Program-made: the position numbers and the translations under genes
The notes under the pieces: model-generated
What the model saw: only the letters and a program-made list of their open reading frames with translations
Databases searched by the model: none
Told to the model about the DNA's origin: nothing
Part shown: positions 57,582 through 64,000 of the stretch, in pieces
How positions within the stretch are numbered: position 1 is the first letter of the stretch
Layout of the letters: each line of letters begins with the position of its first letter
Assembly (NCBI GenBank): GCA_963921185.1
Contig: OY992532.1
Span: forward strand, 145,353,459 to 145,417,458
Reading direction: 5' to 3'
DNA length: 64,000 bases
Source of the DNA: Dasysyrphus tricinctus
Lineage: Eukaryota; Arthropoda; Insecta; Diptera; Syrphidae

Positions 57582-58780
57582 CACGTTAACATACTTAGTC
57601 ATTCTTCTGATTACTTGTCAGAGAAATAAATGTTTGAAAAAGCGTTTCTCATAAAATAGCGTTGTTTGGTAAGGTATGTATGAATTCAGAAAGGCGTTCG
57701 TTTCATATTTTACTGCAATTGAAAAGGATAAAACGCGATAAAAAAAACAGTAGTAACAACAGAACTCTGACCCTTGAAAAAAAATATTTACCAAATTGGC
57801 AGAAAGAGAAATGTCACATCCCGAAAGAAAACAATTTGTTTCCTTAGCAATTTCGTAGGTACTGCTATTGTGCATAAGTCAAAAACCATGAAGTTAACTC
57901 AAAATATGCATGTTCTTGTAATATGTTAATCAGGGACGTGCCGTGGTGGTTTCAGTTAGGAGTGCGCTTACTTATTTTGCAATGAAAACATATTTTTTTA
58001 AGCTTTGCACCAGGGCCGTAGCTACGGTAGGGCATTGAGGGGCAATGCCCTACCTTAAAATAACAATTCATTTCCTTAAAAATACCATCAACCATCGGTA
58101 CAATTTTCCTAATTTTCTTTTATTAACAAAAAAGAAATTAATTTGAAGGAAGGTCATCTTATCGTCGCAAGTTGATATAAACGTGGGGTGTGTTCTTTAG
58201 AAAAGTTGTATATACTGTAATTTTTAACAGTTTTTTTTTAGAAACCATTTTTTCCCAAGCCCACTTTTGAGGGCGTTTTTAACTTACATATGTGAGAAAA
58301 ACCAATTGTATACGTATTGGTATGTTTTTATTTCTTTTTAAATTATCTCTCCTTTGTTTCACTTTATTCTTTATAAAAATACACAGAGGGAAAAAGGAGT
58401 CGTAAGATTCTGATTAAAGGGTTGTCATTTTGGTGAGAGCTTTAAATCAAAGAAAAAAAAGGAAAATTATAAAATTAAACTTGGAATTGGAATGTGAGTA
58501 AATTGAATTTGTTTTACCACTGAGCTAACTCGTTAGCCTTTGCTTTTATTTTACTTTTATTGATAATTTTTCATTTTCTTAATCTATTTGTGTGGTTTAG
58601 CCGTGAGATTGAAATTCGGTTTTATGCAGTCGGGATTTAAAAATTGTTTATGTTTGGTCATACTAATTTTCGGTTTTCGTTGACTCCTTTTAATTTATAT
58701 CGTTCAATTCTTATTTCTAAATTTATTTTCCATTACGCTGTTGAAGAGATAAAGAAGGAATCTATTATCGTTAGACTATT
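57582..58780. other. Spacer; tRNA-like A box only
   Basis: No gene. CCGTAGCTACGG and GGGCATTGAGGGGCAATGCCC (58016-58056) are palindromic words of a TE end. CCACTGAGCTA at 58517-58527 is a perfect A box (TAGCTCAGTGG) on the minus strand, but no good B box follows, so no tRNA gene is called. Confidence 0.45.
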
Positions 58781-58799
58781 CATTGCCACGATGAGTAGA

Positions 58800-59235
58800 T
58801 GAGTAAATTGTGGGTGTGCGTGTCTTCTTAATGCCATAACGGAGGGGGTCAACCACTGGAGAATCGGTTCGGGGGTGCGTGCTTTCCCTCCCCGTTCGCA
58901 TGCTAGAGGGTTGATCGGTGCCTTCCGTGTTCCGTCTATGGTTTTGTGATAAAGTGATAACAACCGCCCACTGGGGTATCGGTTCGAGTTGCGCGTTCTC
59001 CCTTCTCGTTCGCAGCCAGAGGGGTTGGTTTGTGCAATTAATTCATACTATTCAGATTTTTACTCGGAGATGTGTGCTTTCCTGCTCCGTTTATTATTTG
59101 GTATGGTAACGGAGAGAATAGAGTTGACCACTGGGTCAAAACGAGTCGTGTGAACTCCCTTCTCGTTCGTATCAGTAAGTTTGACGTTTCTTTACCGTTT
59201 GCAGTACTATTATTACGCAATAACACAGAGATGAT
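58800..59235. repeat. Diverged ~115-bp repeats, possible retroelement leader
   Basis: About four units share CCACTGGRGNATCGGTTCG, TTCCCTYCYCGTTCGCA and AGAGGGGTTG-like words. They lie 600 bases upstream of gag and could be leader or LTR remnant of the downstream Ty3/gypsy element, which is unproven. Confidence 0.5.
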
Positions 59236-59239
59236 CGTT

Positions 59240-59841
59240 CTCCTGCTCTGTTTTATTTATTTCGTTCATTCCAACATTCACAAGTACCTTAATTTTGTCA
59301 TTTAATTTAATTTGTGTACCTTTTTCTCTCTATATCTCTTCATATTCCAAAATTAAGCTTTCTTAACATTTTAAACCAAAAGGGGCTTTGAGTGATGCTC
59401 ATGCATTTTATTTTTATTTTACTTACAGATTTATCTCCATGACCAGATGGACCAGACATTAAAATTAATTTTGATCTAATAAATAATAAAATAAATAATT
59501 TTTTTTGTTTGCATTAAAAAAAAAATTCACTTTAATAGTATTAAACAAGTATTAAACAAAATTAGTTTAATAAATTTGTTATTTTGTAACATTAAAATAA
59601 AATTAAAAATCAAAATTTGGTTTGATTCTATAATTCAGAAGTGGGATAACTGGTCGTGGAGAAATATTTGTGAATGTTTATTCAGTAGTTTTATTATTAA
59701 ATTTGGTAAAATAATTTATTATTCTGATTTCCCTTTCTTTTCACTATTCACGTTTTAATAATTATTTTATTTAAAAAAAATCTTTAACTATTAGAACAAA
59801 AATAGAAGCATACATCAAGCAAACCAATATTTTAAAGTAAA
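59240..59841. other. AT-rich leader upstream of gag; no LTR recognised
   Basis: No clear LTR end, TG..CA border or primer site found. Might be 5' untranslated region of the Ty3/gypsy element. Confidence 0.4.
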
Positions 59842-60789
59842 ATGGGAAAACATAAGAAGAAAAGTAGCCATCGAAGAGATTCCAGCAACGAATCTATATC
59901 GACAGAACGAACAAAACGTCGACGTTTGAATAAAAAAAATCAAAGAAAAAGAGATGAAACTCAAACTAATTGCTCCTCTAACTGTCCAATAAGTTCATTT
60001 GATCGATTTACAGATGCGGTTAGGGAATAGTTGGATAAGTCGACTAGTGTAAGCACCGGAAGTGGAAATGGTGATGCGATTCCTGAGTTTGATCCCGAAC
60101 ATGAAAATCAGTCAATACAAAAATGGTGCGATCAGGTAGGTGAGCTTAAGGGTATTTATGGTTGGTCTGAACAAACAACAATTTACAATGTCCTCGGGAA
60201 ACTTAGGGGATTGGCTAAAACCTGGTACAAGGGATTGCCGAGTCTGAAATTTTCTTGGGTAGAATGGAGAGTTAAATTATTAGAATCTTTCCCAGAAGAA
60301 CGAGATTTTTATGAGCAACTCTGTGAGGTTACTCGTAGACGTAAGAAACCCGGCGAAAGTTATATGAAATACTATCATGAAATGATGACATTGTTGAATG
60401 CCTGTAATATTTCCGGTAAAAAGGCGGTGGCATGTATAATTGGTGGACTTGATGATAGAGTGGTAAAGACAGGAGCAAGAGCTGGGCGTTTCAGTACCCC
60501 CGAAGAACTTTATCTGTTCCTGAGCCAACAAAATGATGAACCGTGGAAGCGTTTGTCAAATCAAAACCTCATTTACCAATCTCGTCAACGCAAACCAGTG
60601 GATGGGAAGGAAAGATCTTTTCCAAAACCTGAAAATACTGAAAATATTGTTTGCTATAAGTGTGCAAAAAAAGGACATTATGCCAATAATTGTAACGCAA
60701 AACCTGATAAACGATGTGATCATTGTAGAAGTAATTTTCATGGTACGATAATTGAACTTGCCCAAAGAAAAGCTAACCCGGAAAAATTG
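59842..60789 (+). pseudogene. Ty3/gypsy gag with CCHC knuckle
   Basis: ATG at 59842; a basic N-terminus (MGKHKKKSSHRRDSS) with an in-frame TAG at 60028-60030. The next frame portion holds the capsid-like region (QSIQKWCDQV, KTWYKGLP, ESFPEERDFYEQLCEV) and a zinc knuckle CYKCAKKGHYANNC (about 60652), then a Cys-rich KRCDHCRSNFHG and a stop at 60790. Binds and packages element RNA. One stop is the only lesion seen here. Confidence 0.8.
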
Positions 60790-63655
60790 TAGCGCTACTT
60801 GAAAGTACAACTTTAAATTCACGTAACAGAAAATATGACAAAAATATAAAATTGAACGGTACAAATATTGATGCTTATATTGATTTTAGTAGTTCTTGCA
60901 CTCTGATTAAGCATAAAGAAGCAGTACGGTTCAATCTCAAAGTGAATTGGAAGGATAATATTCCGTTACATGGTTATGGTAAGGGTTTCGTCGTAAGCCT
61001 AGGTTCAGTAATGGTACGTTTGAAAATTGACGATGTTGAGGATACTGTTTTAGTACGTGTTGTTGGAGATGAATACCAGAACATCCCTGTATTAGTTGGG
61101 CAGTCTTTTACCGAACTTCCTGACGTAATTGTTATTAAGACCGATTTGTCGCTACATTTTTCTCGAAGAAATATGGAACTGTCTCAATTTGACGTTCTTC
61201 CAGAAGAATGCAAAGTTATACTGCGATCATTAGAGAAAGTCTTTCTGGCACCGAGAACCCTCAACATGGTACCGATAAGAGCCAGCCAAGAGAACTGTGA
61301 TGTTTTAATCGCAGCTACTATACGGTCACCAGAGGGACGAGACAGCTGTATATCCCGAGGTATACAGCTTTCTAGTCCCTCTGGTGATCCTCCTTTGTGC
61401 CAATATGTAATCTTTCCGATCAGGACATTGAACTAAAAGAAAATGCTATCGTCGCAAGGGGTCACCGATGTGTAGAAGAACAAATTATGCATGAAAGTGT
61501 TTTAAAAGTTAACGAAAAGGATTATTCACCTATTACAATTGAAATGCTTTCCGTTGGTCCCGCGGATGAATCTCAAAAATGTCAGTGAACTAGGATGCGC
61601 AAATTTAGTAGAGATGAAAATTAAGCTTGATGATGAGAAACCCTTTTCCTTTCGACCATATCGGATGGCTGTAAAAGACCAGAAAATTGCTCAAGATATA
61701 GTGAAAGAGCTTCTTGACACCAATATAGTACGAGAGTCACAGTCAGATTATGCCTCAGCCTCACCAATATTATTAGTGCCAAAAAAAACGGAGAAAAGAG
61801 ATTATGTGTAGACATCAGAAAACTTAATACGAAGACAATTAAAGACTGACATCCGTTGCCTCGTATCGATGATCAGGTTGATAAATTACATGGGGGAGTA
61901 TGGTTTACTTAGTTTGGATCTAAGATCGGGTTACTATCAGATACCAGTTGAAGAATCTTCCAAGCGTTTAACAGCTTTCAAAACATCAATTGGCCAATAC
62001 GAATTCCAACGTATGCATTTTGGGCTATGCAACGCCCCAAGGGTATTCCAGCGCTTTATAAGGCGCATCCTAAACCCAATTCAAGACATTGCTGCCTTTT
62101 ATCTCGATGATATTCTGCTGCATTCCAAAACAGTTTCTGAAGGTCTACAAGGACTAAGACGGACATTAGAAATATTGCATTTGGAAGGATTAACTCTTAA
62201 TTTAAAGAAATGTGCTTTTCTTATGGACCGAACGGATTTTCTAGGATTTGAAGTTACTCAGGGCAAAGTGAACACGGGAAGTGGCAAATCGGGAGCCATT
62301 TGTGATTTTCATGCACCAAAAACTGTGCATCAGGTGAGACAATTTCTTGGACTTACGGGATACTTCCGCCATTTTGTTGAGAAATATGTCATAATCACGA
62401 AACCACTAACAAGCCTATTGAAAAAAACCAATTAGTGGAGTTAGACTGAAAGAGAAGAAAACGCTTTTTGGAAACTAAAACCAAAACTTAGCGAGCGTCC
62501 AATACTAGAAGTACATACTGATGCGAACTCTATTGGATTGGCAGGAATTCTCTTACAGTATCAATCAGATGATCGACTTCATCCCGTGGTCTATTATAGT
62601 CGCCAAACTCGAGGTACTGAAGAGAAATACCATTCTTATGAGTTGGAAACTCTAGGAGCAGTACAATCTATAAATAAATTTCGGACATATCTTCTGGGAC
62701 AAACTTTTACATTAGTAACAGATTGTAATGCTCTTAAAGCAACCAGAGATAAAAAAGAACTGTTACCTCGAATAGCACGCTGGTGGCTACAACTTATGGA
62801 GTATGATTTTGAAGTTAAATATCGACCCGGGGAGCGCATGAAACATGTCGATGCACTCACCCGAAATCCTGGTACTACAGATAAGACGGAGACAGTAACG
62901 CGAATAGAGCAGGCAGATTGGGGAGTAGCAGGTCAATTGAAAGACCGGAAACTTCAGCACGTACGTGACCTATTGTAGAAGACACCAAGTAGTCAAGAAG
63001 AAAAAGATATACATAAAAATTGTTAACTGAACGGAGGGCGGATATATAGAAAAACTTGTAATGGTAAACAATGGGTTGTACCAGTAGGTATGCGACATCA
63101 AGTAGTACATACATGGGACATTTCGCGGTAGAGAAAACTCTAACCAGACTCTATTCCCATTACTGATTTCCAAATATGCGACAGTATGTAGAAAATTATA
63201 TAAATTATATAGCATGTTGCATTCAATGCCTTTTCAACAAAAAGGTGGGAGGCCGACGTGAAGGTTATCTTCATCCCTGTTCATGCAGATCACTTGAGTC
63301 CTTTTCCAAGAAGTAAACGTGGTAATTTGTATATAATAGCTGCTGTTGATGCTTTCACCAAATTCACATTTACCCGAGCTATTAAAAATACCACAACGAA
63401 ATTGGCCATCGATTTTTTTAAGGATATATTTAGTGTACCTACATGGTATTCCATTGATCTTCATTACAGATCAAGGCAGTTCATTTACCTCAAAAGAATT
63501 TCAACGTTTTTGTGCCTCTAATAACATCAAACATGTTTCAAACGCCGCGCCGCCGTAGCAACACCAAGAGCGAATGGACAAAATCGATCTATTCTCAGTG
63601 CGCTTTTAACTACCACGCTAGAAGAAAAGTTATGGGATTCAAATATATAGCATTC
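60790..63655 (+). pseudogene. Ty3/gypsy pol: protease, RT, RNase H, integrase
   Basis: Protease-like DFSSSCTLI near 60880 where D(S/T)G is expected; RT from FRPYRMAV (61652), LDLRSGYYQIP, FGLCNAPRVFQR and catalytic YLDD (62100); RNase H with HTDANSIGLAG and VTDCNAL; integrase with ADHLSPF (63285) and ITDQGSSFTSKEF (63459). At least five frameshifts or stops (near 61436, 61585, 61805, 62435, 62978) and a degraded HHCC region (63060-63240). The catalytic Glu region is barely recognisable (RANGQNRS). The 3' part and 3' LTR lie beyond or are lost before the window end. Confidence 0.8.
61326..61387. repeat. 62-bp palindrome within pol
   Basis: TCACCAGAGGGAC and GTCCCTCTGGTGA mark the ends, with CAGCTGTATA/TATACAGCT inside around TCCCGAGG. 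It stays in frame with the protease-RT linker, adding about 20 codons. Confidence 0.85.
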
Positions 63656-63659
63656 GCAC

Positions 63660-63845
63660 ATTAAATTAACCAAATCGCAAATAGGTTTAACGTAAACGCA
63701 AATAAGTTTCACCCAAGCGCAAATAGATTTAACCCAAACGCAAATAGAATTAACCCAATCGCAATTCGAACTAAACAAAACGCAAATAGAGTTAAACTAT
63801 TAACAAATCATTTTAACCAAAACGCAAATTGAATTAACCCGGGCT
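63660..63845 (+). repeat. 18-bp minisatellite in frame with integrase
   Basis: Nine or ten copies of TTAACCCAAACGCAAATA-like units, read as repeating LTQTQIE-type hexapeptides in the integrase frame (two stop codons by mutation). It follows the integrase stop at about 63645. Confidence 0.85.
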
Positions 63846-64000
63846 CAACTTGTTGTTCCAGCTGTGTGGTGAAGAAACGGAAGGCTTATAACAGTAGGAA
63901 TAGTTCACCATAAGATTTTGACAAAACCCCAATTGTAAATTCAACTAGTTTTGCGCATTTTTCCAAGAAATTACCAAAAATAAAAGGCCAATCCCTTAAT

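Noticed and set aside
58517..58527. Perfect A box TAGCTCAGTGG suggesting a tRNA gene
   Set aside because: No matching B box or cloverleaf downstream.

Overview
The window is AT-rich, transposon-dense nuclear DNA from an insect, most likely a fly (Diptera). This rests on the one host gene found, an NPC2-type lipid-binding protein with small introns, and on the mobile families present: an env-bearing errantivirus, a LOA-like non-LTR element whose ORF1 carries a DUF4780-like domain, CR1/Jockey-like non-LTR elements, a Penelope-like element, PIF/Harbinger-like and mariner-like TIR elements, and tRNA-derived SINEs. The species call is inference. No prokaryotic operon, CRISPR array or rRNA was seen.

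Layout. 1-1207 is part of a Helentron-like repeat (tandem ~150-bp units plus a 517-bp palindrome); a reverse-oriented copy lies at 46848-48690. 1600-19292 is a non-LTR retrotransposon with a 12-bp target duplication and an (ACT)n tail. Its ORF1 is split by a 12,896-bp TIR element (2266-15161, 7-bp target duplication GAAATAC) that encodes no recognisable protein but holds nested MITEs, a foldback, a tRNA-like promoter module and a 3.07-kb tandem duplication that looks identical copy to copy. 19.3-27.2 kb is a graveyard: SINE, RT tails, a Penelope GIY-YIG fragment followed by a hammerhead-ribozyme-like motif (21039-21076), a 1.47-kb inverted repeat, satellite-like arrays and MITEs. 27.4-30.5 kb is a GC-richer LOA-like 5' region with a 158-bp tandem array and an open ORF1. 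30.5-33.1 kb is a CR1-like RT fragment and a 1.7-kb element with TAA target duplication.

36150-37125 (minus) holds the last three coding exons of an NPC2 gene, with reading frame and splice sites intact; the signal-peptide exon was not found. 38707-45075 is an errantivirus with both LTRs, TGTA target duplication, primer site and polypurine tract. It lacks gag, has pol frameshifts, and has an env broken by a MITE. 46.6-50.4 kb is nested MITEs and a tRNA-derived SINE. 50.4-56.65 kb is a CR1-like retrotransposon split by a 3076-bp element with TTA target duplication, itself holding a mariner-like element. 59842-63850 is a decayed Ty3/gypsy element with gag, protease, RT, RNase H and integrase, an in-frame 18-bp minisatellite and a 62-bp palindrome in pol.

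Functionally, only the NPC2 exons look like a working host gene. The main biological content is the layered history of insertions, much of it datable in relative order from intact target duplications. I found no new multi-gene system. The strongest candidates for follow-up are the giant coding-free TIR element with its internal duplication, the ribozyme motif, the six-copy TCACACCCGTAACG motif, the errantivirus leader repeats and the minisatellite-bearing integrase.
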